This document shows positions 11,548-20,654 of a stretch of 64,000 bases of DNA, one piece after another. The stretch spans positions 186,001 through 250,000 of the forward strand of contig JAWNGF010000014.1 of assembly GCA_037039685.1 (NCBI GenBank), written 5' to 3'. Position 1 is the stretch's first letter. Each line of letters begins with the position of its first letter. A model generated the notes under the pieces. That model did no database searches, was not told where the DNA came from, and saw only the letters and a list, made by a program, of their open reading frames with translations. The stretch is from Ceratobasidium sp. AG-K. Lineage: Eukaryota; Basidiomycota; Agaricomycetes; Cantharellales; Ceratobasidiaceae. A program made the position numbers and the translations under genes.

Positions 11548-14500
11548 TCAGTTCCAAAGGTAGTCGTCCTCGTCGGCAAAAACTTGTTCGCCGAGGATCG
11601 TATTCATGAAATAGTTGAATTGAGTTACTGGTAACGCCTTGGTAAATGCGTCAGCAAGGTTCTCGGCCGATTTGACATACATGGTTGAAACGAGTCGGTT
11701 CTCGATCGCGTCGCGTACGAAATGGTGCTTGATGTCGATGTGCTTGGCACGAGCGTGGAATTGGGATTCAACGGTCAGCGTAAGAGCTGCAAGGTTGTCG
11801 GAGACAATGAGGGTAGGTGCCGCCGAGGGGAATGAGAGTTCCTCGAAGAATCGACGCATCCACAGTGCCTGAGTTGTAGCTGAGGTAATCGACATGTACT
11901 CGGCTTCCATCGTCGAAAGAGCGACGGTGGATTGCTTCTTGGAGAGCCAAGATACAGCGGCGCCTCCGAACATGAAGACGTTGCCGGAAATGGACTTACG
12001 ATCCATCGTGCTTGAAGCAAAATCCGCGTCAGCATAGCCGACTTCGCCAATCGTGGTTTCGAGATTCTTGCGGCGATAAGTAAGACCTAAAAAGGAAGTA
12101 CCCTTAAGGTATCGAAGAACGTTCTTGACGGCTGTAACGTGGGGAGGTCCGTAGCAAGAACTGAATTGGGATAGGTAGGTGACGGCGTAGGAAATGTCTG
12201 GACGTGTGCATATAGCTGCATACATGAGCTTGCCGATCATGGTTTGGTAAGGGTAGTCAGGACGAGTGCCGACATGTCGGGTAAGGGATGTATGCGGGCT
12301 CATTGGGATGTTGAGTGGGTAGGCATCGACTAGACCAGCAAGTTCGACGATAGAGTCGATATATGCGGTCTGTTTCAGTACAAGGGTGCGTTCGGATCGA
12401 TAACGTTCGATCTGGATGCCTAGGAAGTGTCGCAGAGGGCCGAGGTCGCGCATTTCGAACTCGGTAGTAAGCTCGCGAACGACGGAGTCGGTGCACTCCG
12501 GGGATGTGATGACAACAGAGTCATCGACGTGAATAGCGATTATCGCCGTCTGGACGGTTCCGAGCTCGTAGCGAATGCGACAGTAAATGCAAGCATCGGA
12601 AAGGAGGGGGGAATAGCCGAGTGCTTTGAGCTTTCGGTCCAGAGTTCGATTCCAGACTCGCCCAGACTGTTTGAGGCCGTAGAGCGATCGTCGGAGTCGA
12701 AGAACGTCGCCAGAGTCGTCGGAGTAGTAGGGGATTTGCTCCATAAAGAGCTCTTCCTCTAGGTCAGCGTGTAGGTAGGCTGAAATGACGTCGAGTTGAC
12801 GCATGTCCCAGTCGTAGAAGTTAGCGAGTGCGCATAAGATACGAAAGGATTCGAGTCGAAGGACGGGGGCAAAGGTGTCGTCGAAGTCTTGACCGGGTTT
12901 CTGGGTGTAACCCTTAGCGACTAGTCGCGCTTTGTAGCGGGTAATCTCGCCTAGTTCGTTTCGTTTACGGGCAAGCACCCAGCGGCAGCCTATGACGTTG
13001 ATCGGTTGCTTTGGTCTTGGTGCTTTCTCGAAAGCTCCTAGACGTACAAGGTTGTCGTACTCACAATCCATGGCTTCGCGCCATTTCTTGCTTTCCGGGC
13101 CAGCAAGTGCTTCTTCGATCGTCGGGTTATCGTTTATAGCTGAAACACGGGCGGCGAATGCCCAGGCTTGTTCGCCATCGGCAATGTCGTTGACTGAGTC
13201 AATCGGCACGTAATTCGATGTGTAATTTGTCGCCTCAGGTGTAGGAGGAGGTGTCGGGAGTTCGGGCGGCGGTACAACGTTGCAGAGACGGTGGAAGTCG
13301 TCTGGAGGGTAATAGAGGCCTCCAGGAATGCGAGGGATGTCACTGGAGTCCGAGTCGCTAGTATCAGCGACCAGTGGCGGCGTGTATGCGTACAAAGACT
13401 CATACTCATTGTCGCTAACGACTGTCGAGTCCGAGCAGAAAGTCGTGAGCTCGTCGATCGTCGGGAGAGCCGCCTGGTCCTTGATCTTGATTTGGATGCC
13501 GCCGCGCTCCTTCTCAAGTGAGATGGCCGGCGCATTCGGTTGGCTGCGACGCGTTTGGATGCCGGGACGAGTCGTTGTAGATAGAGCATTGATAGATTGA
13601 ATAGAAGCAAGAGTATCGGGTCGCATATCAGTGGGAGAGCGTGCAGACTGTGAAGAGATTAATGGGGCGCTTTCAAGCTTGGTCTTTGGAGGAGTGGATG
13701 AATGCGCTGCCTTTTGCTCGCTTTTCACCTCCTCTTTTATAGCTTTCAGTTCCCCTTGTTGCTGAATCTTTGGTTCGTCTTTTTCTCCCCCTGTTTCTGC
13801 GTTTTCTCCTTGTCGCTTCGCCGTGCTGTCTTCTGGAACTTTCTCCTCCCCCTCAGCAGGCGGAGCGACCGACTCTTCCAATTGTAGGTCGTTTGGTTCG
13901 CCTGTATGCGCCTGAATGACTCGCGGGAATGTAATATTGCGTGAATACAATATTTTGTTCGCTCCTTTTTTGTAGTATCGCCAGCTTTTACCTTGGTGGT
14001 CTGAAATCCCAGTGAAGATCGCTGTGATCGTCTTAGGATCCAACTTTGAGCGATCTCCGCTCTGATTCAGTACGTAGCACTTTGTCCCCCACGGCCTTAA
14101 AGTGCTAACGTCGGGTTTCCTGCCCCAAAATGCTTCGAATGGCGTTGGTTGAAATTGACCGTGCACTTGGGTTGGCACGCGATTTTTCAGGTAACAGGCG
14201 TAAGCGATCGCCTCATTCCATAGGAATAGCGGTGCCTGTGCTTCGATTAGCATCGCCCTAGCCTTCTCGGTAAGCGTCCTATTCAGTCTCTCAGCGATTC
14301 CGTTCTGCTGAGCTGAGTATGGCGAGGTAGTCTCTAAGATCGTCCCTTTTTCGCGTGTATGCGTCCTCCAATCCTTGTTAACGAATTCTCCACCATTATC
14401 GAATCGGACTTTCTTGATTTTCTTGTCCAGTTGTGTATTTATCATCGATTCGAATGCCTTGTATTCTTCGAGGGTTTCGTCTTTGTGTCTGAGGAATCCT

Positions 14501-15639
14501 AAGTGTGTGAATCGGGTCGCGACGTCCGTAAAGGACACATAATAGCGATACCTGCCAATAGAATTAACCTTGGCAGGGCCCCAGACGTCGGTAACTATTA
14601 GTTCACCAATGTCTTTCACTACTGTTTGCGATTCCTTCGGGAAAGGCGCTGTATGCGCTTTCGCTTGTATGCATGCTTCGCACTCGAAGTTGAGTCCTTC
14701 GGGACTTTCCGTCACTTCCATTCCACTAACGGCATTCGTTTTCTTTATTCGTTCGAGTGCTTGGGGTCCTATATGCCCCAGTATCTTGTGCCATTCATAC
14801 CAGGTGCGTCCGGTATGCTTAAAAAAAGCGATTTCGGCGTTAATTTTTGACTTTTTCAGTTCTGATGCGCGATCCGTTTGACATTGTATATGCCAAAGGC
14901 TTCCGTTCGGTCGGTTGGTATTTTTTCTGCCTAATGCGATCGTCTCTCCGTGTGCGCTGATGATACGGAGATCGGTTCCTTTGATTTCGATTTCGTAGCC
15001 GTTATCAGTTACCTTAGATAAGCTGATAAGATTGACTGGGCACGTGGGTACGTGAGCGACGTCGCGAAGCGTCAAAATTTTCGATCGGTTCCCATGCTGA
15101 TCGATGGTACTTCTGAGAAGCACGGTGCCCCTGCCAATTATGGCTTCCTTGCCGCTGACGCCGGTAATGGTTCCTTGTGCGGGCGTATAGTCAATGAATG
15201 CGCTCCGATTGTTCGCAATGTGAGTGGTTGATCCACTATCGGCTATCCATGCGCCACCAAGATGGCTCAGGAACGATGTATCGTCGCTGTCCAATGCCTG
15301 GAAGGTATAACTATCGGTCGGCGCATTATTTTCGACGGCTATATGCGCTCGGTTATCGCGGTTCTTGTGTCTTGCCGGTGTGTTAAACTTTCTTTGTTGA
15401 TGGTTCCGCTCATTGTTTGCATTCTTCTTGTATGCACCACCTCCCGGCTGTCGGCATTCGGCTGCCCAATGGCCAATGCGACTGCAGTTGTTGCATTTAG
15501 AGTTCGATTTGTCGGGCGATCGGGGTGCGGGCCGGTGATTAGGGTTGTTCTTCATGAACTTGAGGTGTCCAGGCTTTGTATTTCCATAGAATGCATTGTT
15601 ACCTTTGTTTCTGGTAGTTCGCCTGTGTGCTTCGGCCAT
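11548..15639 (-). CDS. copia Pol polyprotein
   Basis: 1,363 residues from the ATG at 15,639, fully open. In order: CCHC knuckle CNNCSRIGHWAAEC (about 49-62); aspartic protease WIADSGSTTH (about 132-140); integrase zinc region WHKILGH...CEAC; integrase core with VTDVWGP, RFDNGGEF and QQNGIAERLNR (D, D, E); a variable Pro/Glu-rich linker; reverse transcriptase KARLVAKGYTQ, RQLDVISAYLHA, IHVDD; RNase H YADADFAS, STMEAEYM. This order defines the Ty1/copia group. Pol lies in the +1 frame relative to gag and its frame is open upstream past the gag stop (15,701-15,703), so it may be made as a Gag-Pol fusion rather than from its own ATG. Confidence 0.96.
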   Translation of the reverse strand: MAEAHRRTTRNKGNNAFYGNTKPGHLKFMKNNPNHRPAPRSPDKSNSKCNNCSRIGHWAAECRQPGGGAYKKNANNERNHQQRKFNTPARHKNRDNRAHIAVENNAPTDSYTFQALDSDDTSFLSHLGGAWIADSGSTTHIANNRSAFIDYTPAQGTITGVSGKEAIIGRGTVLLRSTIDQHGNRSKILTLRDVAHVPTCPVNLISLSKVTDNGYEIEIKGTDLRIISAHGETIALGRKNTNRPNGSLWHIQCQTDRASELKKSKINAEIAFFKHTGRTWYEWHKILGHIGPQALERIKKTNAVSGMEVTESPEGLNFECEACIQAKAHTAPFPKESQTVVKDIGELIVTDVWGPAKVNSIGRYRYYVSFTDVATRFTHLGFLRHKDETLEEYKAFESMINTQLDKKIKKVRFDNGGEFVNKDWRTHTREKGTILETTSPYSAQQNGIAERLNRTLTEKARAMLIEAQAPLFLWNEAIAYACYLKNRVPTQVHGQFQPTPFEAFWGRKPDVSTLRPWGTKCYVLNQSGDRSKLDPKTITAIFTGISDHQGKSWRYYKKGANKILYSRNITFPRVIQAHTGEPNDLQLEESVAPPAEGEEKVPEDSTAKRQGENAETGGEKDEPKIQQQGELKAIKEEVKSEQKAAHSSTPPKTKLESAPLISSQSARSPTDMRPDTLASIQSINALSTTTRPGIQTRRSQPNAPAISLEKERGGIQIKIKDQAALPTIDELTTFCSDSTVVSDNEYESLYAYTPPLVADTSDSDSSDIPRIPGGLYYPPDDFHRLCNVVPPPELPTPPPTPEATNYTSNYVPIDSVNDIADGEQAWAFAARVSAINDNPTIEEALAGPESKKWREAMDCEYDNLVRLGAFEKAPRPKQPINVIGCRWVLARKRNELGEITRYKARLVAKGYTQKPGQDFDDTFAPVLRLESFRILCALANFYDWDMRQLDVISAYLHADLEEELFMEQIPYYSDDSGDVLRLRRSLYGLKQSGRVWNRTLDRKLKALGYSPLLSDACIYCRIRYELGTVQTAIIAIHVDDSVVITSPECTDSVVRELTTEFEMRDLGPLRHFLGIQIERYRSERTLVLKQTAYIDSIVELAGLVDAYPLNIPMSPHTSLTRHVGTRPDYPYQTMIGKLMYAAICTRPDISYAVTYLSQFSSCYGPPHVTAVKNVLRYLKGTSFLGLTYRRKNLETTIGEVGYADADFASSTMDRKSISGNVFMFGGAAVSWLSKKQSTVALSTMEAEYMSITSATTQALWMRRFFEELSFPSAAPTLIVSDNLAALTLTVESQFHARAKHIDIKHHFVRDAIENRLVSTMYVKSAENLADAFTKALPVTQFNYFMNTILGEQVFADEDDYLWN

Positions 15640-15700
15640 AATTCGGGCTCTAATGTCGCCTATTTGGTTCGCTTGCTTGTTTAGGTCTTGTCGGTCGATG

Positions 15701-16303
15701 TTAAAAGCTGATCGATTGCGTGAATGAGTCCCAGCTTTCGGGCAAGCTGGCGACTAATGTGGTAATAAAGTCGACCTCGGAGCAGGAGCCGGTGTCGATA
15801 TCGTTAATTTGCTGGTACCAGTCGCGCATGCGACGTATATGCTCTTCTAGGTCCTCTCCGTCAGTCATCCGGTGACTGAAAAACTTTCTTCGTAGCCCGA
15901 TAAGTCCAATCGTTCCTTGGACTTGGAAAGTCGCTGCTAATACGTCCCACGCGTCCGCCGACGTATTGCACGTTTGTATATGCGTTAGTACGTGTCCGTC
16001 GACCCTTAAACGGATGTGCGATAACGCTTTGCGGTCGATTTTTGACCAATCGGTGTATGCTTTGTTTGCTTGTACTACGGTTTCGTCTGGAGGCTGTACT
16101 CCTTTATCGTCCTTAACTGGAGTGATCGTGACTTCGATCTGCGCCTTCGGGCAAGGGGTCGTTCGGTTAACGAATTGGTACAGATCAAGGTCGGTGAGGA
16201 TGTCCTCCATCTGTATGCGCCAAACGTTGTAATTCTCCGTTCCTCGCAGCGGAGTGATTCGGTAGTGACTCGCACTTCCGCTCGTGTTCGTGGTCTCGGC
16301 CAT
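15701..16303 (-). CDS. copia Gag
   Basis: 200 residues from the ATG at 16,303. Matches the copia-type gag domain: an N-terminal ENYNVWRIQMEDIL, then SADAWDVLAATFQ and the LRRKFFSHRMTDGEDLEEHI stretch, ending SESWDSF-like (LPESWDSFTQSISF). The capsid protein packages element RNA. The CCHC knuckle is on the Pol side of the frame change. The stop TAA follows TTT, giving the context AGC TTT TAA C. Confidence 0.93.
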   Translation of the reverse strand: MAETTNTSGSASHYRITPLRGTENYNVWRIQMEDILTDLDLYQFVNRTTPCPKAQIEVTITPVKDDKGVQPPDETVVQANKAYTDWSKIDRKALSHIRLRVDGHVLTHIQTCNTSADAWDVLAATFQVQGTIGLIGLRRKFFSHRMTDGEDLEEHIRRMRDWYQQINDIDTGSCSEVDFITTLVASLPESWDSFTQSISF

Positions 16304-16367
16304 TTGGTATGATTTGGTACGTACGTTCGATTCGGGTGGTTCTGGAGTTCGTATTTAGATTACAGTA

Positions 16368-16384
16368 GCGCAGGGCTCATAACC
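16368..16384 (-). other. copia primer-binding site (half-tRNA type)
   Basis: Directly inside the 5' LTR. The plus strand reads GCGCAGGGCTCATAACC, which to my memory matches the anticodon-arm region of fungal initiator tRNA-Met (GGGCUCAUAACC), not a tRNA 3' end. Drosophila copia and yeast Ty5 prime from such an internally cut initiator tRNA. Confidence 0.7.
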
Positions 16385-16646
16385 TATTGAAATGTATATA
16401 AAAGCGATAAGAGAAATGATATAAACGAGTGACTATATACAAAGAGAAGAGAAAGAATGAGAGAAAGAGAGAATGAGAGAATGAGGATGAGAACGGCGCA
16501 CGGAGCGCGCCTTATATACCCTACGGTCAAGCGTCGAGTATATGCTAGTACCTACTACGCTTCGCTCGATTGCTATCGCTCGTAGGTACTGGTAAGTTCT
16601 CGTACATTCGTTATGTATATACATTGGGTAATTATCTATTTCAACA
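16385..16646 (-). repeat. copia 5' LTR
   Basis: 262 bases matching 11165-11426 without a visible difference. The element is transcribed leftwards from here. Confidence 0.95.
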
Positions 16647-17400
16647 GCTTCATCAAGCCTTCAAGCAACAGCCGATTAGATATCAGTGCGCATATAGTTG
16701 ATAAACACACAAATAACTTACCGAACAAACTCGAGAATTTCTCGGTTTGCTTTATCCCGTATGGTCCAAAACACGACCACACCTAGGAAGGATTCAGACC
16801 TCGGGCAGGTCCAACCATCCACAGCAAGGTGAATTACTCCTGGAACGTGCTGGAAATTTATTTCAGCTAAGTGTTGGCTGACTGACGGAATCAGCGCTGC
16901 AACACGTACTTGAAGATAGTGTGCCACGTTGATGGAAGCATCTTGGTAGAGACGCTTCACATCCTTTGCAATAGTTGCAGCACTTGGCAACGTTGATCCT
17001 GGTCGAAGTAGCTCGACCTCGACCCGGTGAAGCGAGGTGACAACAAATTGATAGGGCCGTTTGTCACGACTGCAGCGGATAGCGAGAATGGCTCGGTACG
17101 GGGGCTCGGAATAAGGTGGTTTGTGCCGTTCTAGCCCTTCATTGGCCGGGACCTCAACTCCGCGTTGACTGCCACACGACCGAGCAGCAACTAGAAGATT
17201 CCGCGTGCCGTCACAGTTTCGCATGCGGTCCCGAGTGAACGGACTATGATCCGGCTCGTGAAACCTGCACTTGAACCGGATAATGAGCCTTTCGGGCTCG
17301 CCAATCTCTCTGTAAAATTGTTCAAGAGAGGGCTCGTAGCGATCATAAACTGAAGGTCGCCATGCGCTGGAAGCAGCGTCTAGTAGGACCTCACTGTGGG
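16647..17400 (-). pseudogene. hAT transposase, N-terminal half, interrupted
   Basis: Open frame from about 17,400 to a GTAAGT donor at 16,721, then an exon piece at 16,647-16,658 that reads into the copia target site. Visible parts: a possible degraded N-terminal DNA-binding region (FKCRFHEPDHSPFTRD), a helical mid part, and HLAVDGWT with FLGVVVFWTI, the first catalytic Asp region of hAT enzymes. No ATG is found in the frame; the 5' end was separated by the DNA transposon at 17,431. The gene is therefore broken on both sides. Confidence 0.75.
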
Positions 17401-17430
17401 AAGTCTTGGGACTTCATGGTACTTTACATA

Positions 17431-17750
17431 AAGGAGGCGTCATCAACCGGCCACTACCTGACTTTGGCGCTTATCGGAAGCTATTGGCAACGGGCCAAAA
17501 TTCATGAAAAATGTGCGATTCCACCCCTTCTGGAGCGAATTTCGACATTCGGGAACTAAGGAAATGCGCGAAACTGCGCGAAAAATGTATATATGCACTT
17601 TAAAATGAGTATTTCGCTACATAAAAAAACTAGTTCTCAGATTACTGCCAGCTCGGAGGGGCTGCACGTGATGAAAAATGGCTTATTGACATCGCCACAA
17701 TGGCTCGACCGTTTCCCGAGATGTCATTAGCTCAGCAACGGACTCCGGGG
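17431..17750 (+). repeat. terminal inverted repeat, left
   Basis: Starts AAGGAGGCGTCATC and ends CAACGGACTCCGGGG. Pairs along its full length with 20124-20443. Confidence 0.95.
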
Positions 17751-17833
17751 TCTGTTCAAACGCATAATGCGGTTCTTCTAAGTCAAGAGTTTGTATTATT
17801 TATTGTAGACAGAGTGAATCGCAATATTATGTC

Positions 17834-20089
17834 TTATATCTGATGGAATTCTAGGTGCTCTGGTGTTTGACGGTGTGATCGGAATACTTTTGTGGCCCAT
17901 TTGATAGCATCGGGGCCACTCTTCTTGTCAGCGTATGCATCAACGAACCGCTGGCTTCGTGCCGCGAACCTGATTCAACAAGTAAGTTCCAACTTAAACA
18001 ATACATGACTCGGATAGCTTACCTTCGTATCGATATTAACGGTACCGAGTCAACTGAATCGAGTACATACTGCTTCATCACCGACTCCTTGTTTGTCGGG
18101 GGCATATCTCGGTATTTCTTTTTTGCATAGCCCCAGCACTGTTCAATGGGGTTCAGTTCGCAGTGGTATTTCGGCAAGAAGACCACGCGATGTCCCAGTT
18201 TCCGTGCTGCCTCCTCGATTGTTGAGTCACGTGACTCAAAGTCAGGCTGACAGAACAACGCCCGTCGACAACAACAGTCCGTCCTTCCCTCCTCGCATTT
18301 GAAGTCCGGGCACTGAGCTCGCTTCTCAGCAATCTCGTCAAGCCCCCTCTCTCGCAAAATCTGCGCCATCCCTTTGAAATAGCCCGGGTATTGAGGGTGG
18401 TTGTTTGGGTAGTAAAAGGACTGAGCACGCCCGTCGGGTAGCTTCCCAGGCTCCATTCGAGGAGGTACGAATTTTTTCCCCTTCTTCATATACGATTTTG
18501 GGAACTCTTCGGTGGGCTTCTTAGGCATATTACGGGCCGATATGGCGTCGTCCGGGCGTTTTGTGTGTGAAGGGGCGTTGTCGTAGATAAATACGTGAGT
18601 GTATTCGGGGAATGATGCTTCGACGATTTTGACAGCGTTCTCCAGCTGCTTAAGCACTTGCTCGCATGTAAAATATCCATCTCGGCTGCTCCCAGGCCTG
18701 AATACCACCCGAGCAGTTTTGCTGAGCCCAAAATGTTTAAAGTAAGTTGTATTGATTCAATAACTGTCCAACAAGCAACTCACCCGTTTTTTCCCCGCAA
18801 CCAGCCAAATTCTGCACATACAAAGTCGGCAATCATAAGTGTGGTGCCATCTCCCTTCTTGAACGGCGTCGCATGTTCGTCCAAATGAACCCATCGTACA
18901 AGCCGTCGATCGTTTGCAAAAAAGATCGACTCATCGTGAAACCAAACAAGTATTGGTTTTTTGCCAGGTAGTAGGTTGGGTGGACGGGTAGGATCAGGTA
19001 TGCCATCTTCATTATATATTATTCTCAATTGTTCTGTTTCCTGCCAGAAAGGAACATATACCGATTGTCGGTACTCGACTACATCATCCCGTTCGTGGCC
19101 GTCAAAGTATTGGCCCTTCGGCTCCGAACGCCACCGAAATCCACCACACCGCTGCATCCAGCGCTGTGCTGTGCGTAAGCTGATACACTTTGGTACTCCA
19201 AGCTCAGCACGGTTCTCTGGGATCGCTAGAAACTCCACAACATCCTCAGCACGGGCATATTTTCCAATTTTTTGTAGGTGTGCTTTGATCGCAAGTGCAA
19301 CATCTTCCTGCTCCAGGATGGAAACATTCCACCATCCATGCTCATAGTATGGTAAGTCCCCCTCATCAATTAATTTTCGGATCCACTCGCGGATTGACCT
19401 TGCATATGTGGCTCCCTTTCGCAGACCCCGTGCCACCAGTAACGATGCAGCAAGGAAACCCTTTGAGCCGTCACCAATAAAGTGATTTAGGCAGGTTTCC
19501 ATTGCCTGAAATCGACGCCGGGTTACAAAGTCCAGGTCAGCATAAATGTAGCCACCCGACTGACGTGGGGTCCGTGTTGCTGCATCGATCTGATCACGGG
19601 CTGCATGTGCTTCTGCGCTTGTGGGAGGTCGGTTGTGTGCTGACTTTGGAGTGTCTGCTGGCTCCTGGTCCATTGGTGCATCATCCACGGAGTCTGTTGG
19701 TACCCCATTTGAATCAGGCCCATTGTTATTTGGAAGTTGCAAGTTGGAAGGCGAAGATGGGATTTCTGGAAGTGGCTCTTGAATCCTTTCCGAAAAAGCT
19801 TCAAAAAGATGATAGTCTCATCTAAGTAAAAACAGCATATATAGACTATATGCGCCACTTACCTGACTCGTTTCTGTCTATAAGCTCCTCTGATGACTGA
19901 TTTTCAGGTGGGTCGAGGAATGCAACTGGTTGGGGATGGATTGGATTAAGAAGTACTCTTTTGGCCTTTGCCTATGATATAGAGCCTAAATAAAACCTGA
20001 GAAAATTGTTGTGGTTCCAAACATACCGCATTGGTAGCTCTATGAGCTTTGGCCAACAAATGTCTTCTCTTCAGGCTTGGAGGAGGCAT
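17834..20089 (-). CDS. DDE transposase of the TIR element
   Basis: Five exons (20027-20089, 19863-19971, 18784-19798, 18023-18721, 17834-17969) give 673 residues with all phases consistent and no stop. The N-terminal third is low complexity. A helix-turn-helix-like region (ISLRTAQRWMQRCGGFRWR) precedes the catalytic core. The core has D in WFHDES (about residue 346), D in FIYDNAPSHT (about 443) and E in CELNPIEQCWGYAKK (about 589). Between the second D and the E are about 145 residues instead of the usual 34-41, including a Cys-rich block (CPDFKCEEGRTDCCCRRALF). Starts 34 bases inside the right repeat. Looks functional. Confidence 0.9.
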
Positions 20090-20123
20090 GAAAACGGAGT
20101 TGCTAAGGACCAAAGCCACAGGC

Positions 20124-20443
20124 CCCCGGAGTCCGTTGCTGAGCTAATGACATCTCGGGAAACGGTCGAGCCATTGTGGCGATGTCAATAAGCCATTTTT
20201 CATCACGTGCAGCCCCTCCGAGCTGGCAGTAATCTGAGAACTAGTTTTTTTATGTAGCGAAATACTCATTTTAAAGTGCATATATACATTTTTCGCGCAG
20301 TTTCGCGCATTTCCTTAGTTCCCGAATGTCGAAATTCGCTCCAGAAGGGGTGGAATCGCACATTTTTCATGAATTTTGGCCCGTTGCCAATAGCTTCCGA
20401 TAAGCGCCAAAGTCAGGTAGTGGCCGGTTGATGACGCCTCCTT
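20124..20443 (-). repeat. terminal inverted repeat, right
   Basis: Reverse complement of 17431-17750, ending GACGCCTCCTT before the TA duplication. Confidence 0.95.
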
Positions 20444-20654
20444 TAAGGACCGAGGCCTCTAGACACTTATAGAAATACCCGCCCAGGCACATAAGGGTCT
20501 CATGGGACTTTGACCCGACTTAATTTCAAACAGTCTGGTACTTGAGCAGACCACAAGTACTCCGAGGACAAGGCTCTGGATTTGACGTCTGAGCATGTGA
20601 AGCTAGGGTTACAAAGGTCAAGGGAAATACACGTTTAAGCAACAAACAGTAAAC

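Larger units (their letters stand above)
11165..16646 (-). mobile_element. complete Ty1/copia LTR retrotransposon
   Basis: A 5,482-base element on the minus strand. The 262-base LTRs (11165-11426 and 16385-16646) look identical base for base. The 5-base target duplication GCTTC is at 11160-11164 and 16647-16651. LTR ends are TGTTGAAAT...ATTTCAATA. The order 5' LTR, PBS, gag, pol (protease, integrase, reverse transcriptase, RNase H), purine tract, 3' LTR is the copia order (integrase before RT). Both ORFs are open. Identical LTRs imply a very recent insertion and an element that could still be active. It sits inside a coding exon of a hAT transposase. Confidence 0.96.
17431..20443 (-). mobile_element. 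complete TIR DNA transposon, TA duplication (IS630/Tc1-like)
   Basis: 3,013 bases bounded by inverted repeats 17431-17750 and 20124-20443 (320 bases each, no indel, identical by eye) and flanked by TA (17429-17430, 20444-20445). The single gene inside reads leftwards and encodes a DDE transposase. TA duplication, the HDES / YDN / LNPIEQCW motifs and the terminal repeats fit the IS630-Tc1-mariner superfamily, but 320-base repeats and the long spacing before the last acidic residue are unusual. It landed in or just upstream of the hAT transposase. Confidence 0.92.

Noticed and set aside
13702..13887. Plus-strand reading frames across the copia pol region (11,639-15,684)
   Set aside because: They lie antisense to a fully open, domain-rich pol ORF and show no motif of their own.
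16300..16384. Standard tRNA 3'-end PBS for the copia element
   Set aside because: No TGG-initial match to a tRNA 3' end next to the LTR; the internal initiator-tRNA match is better.
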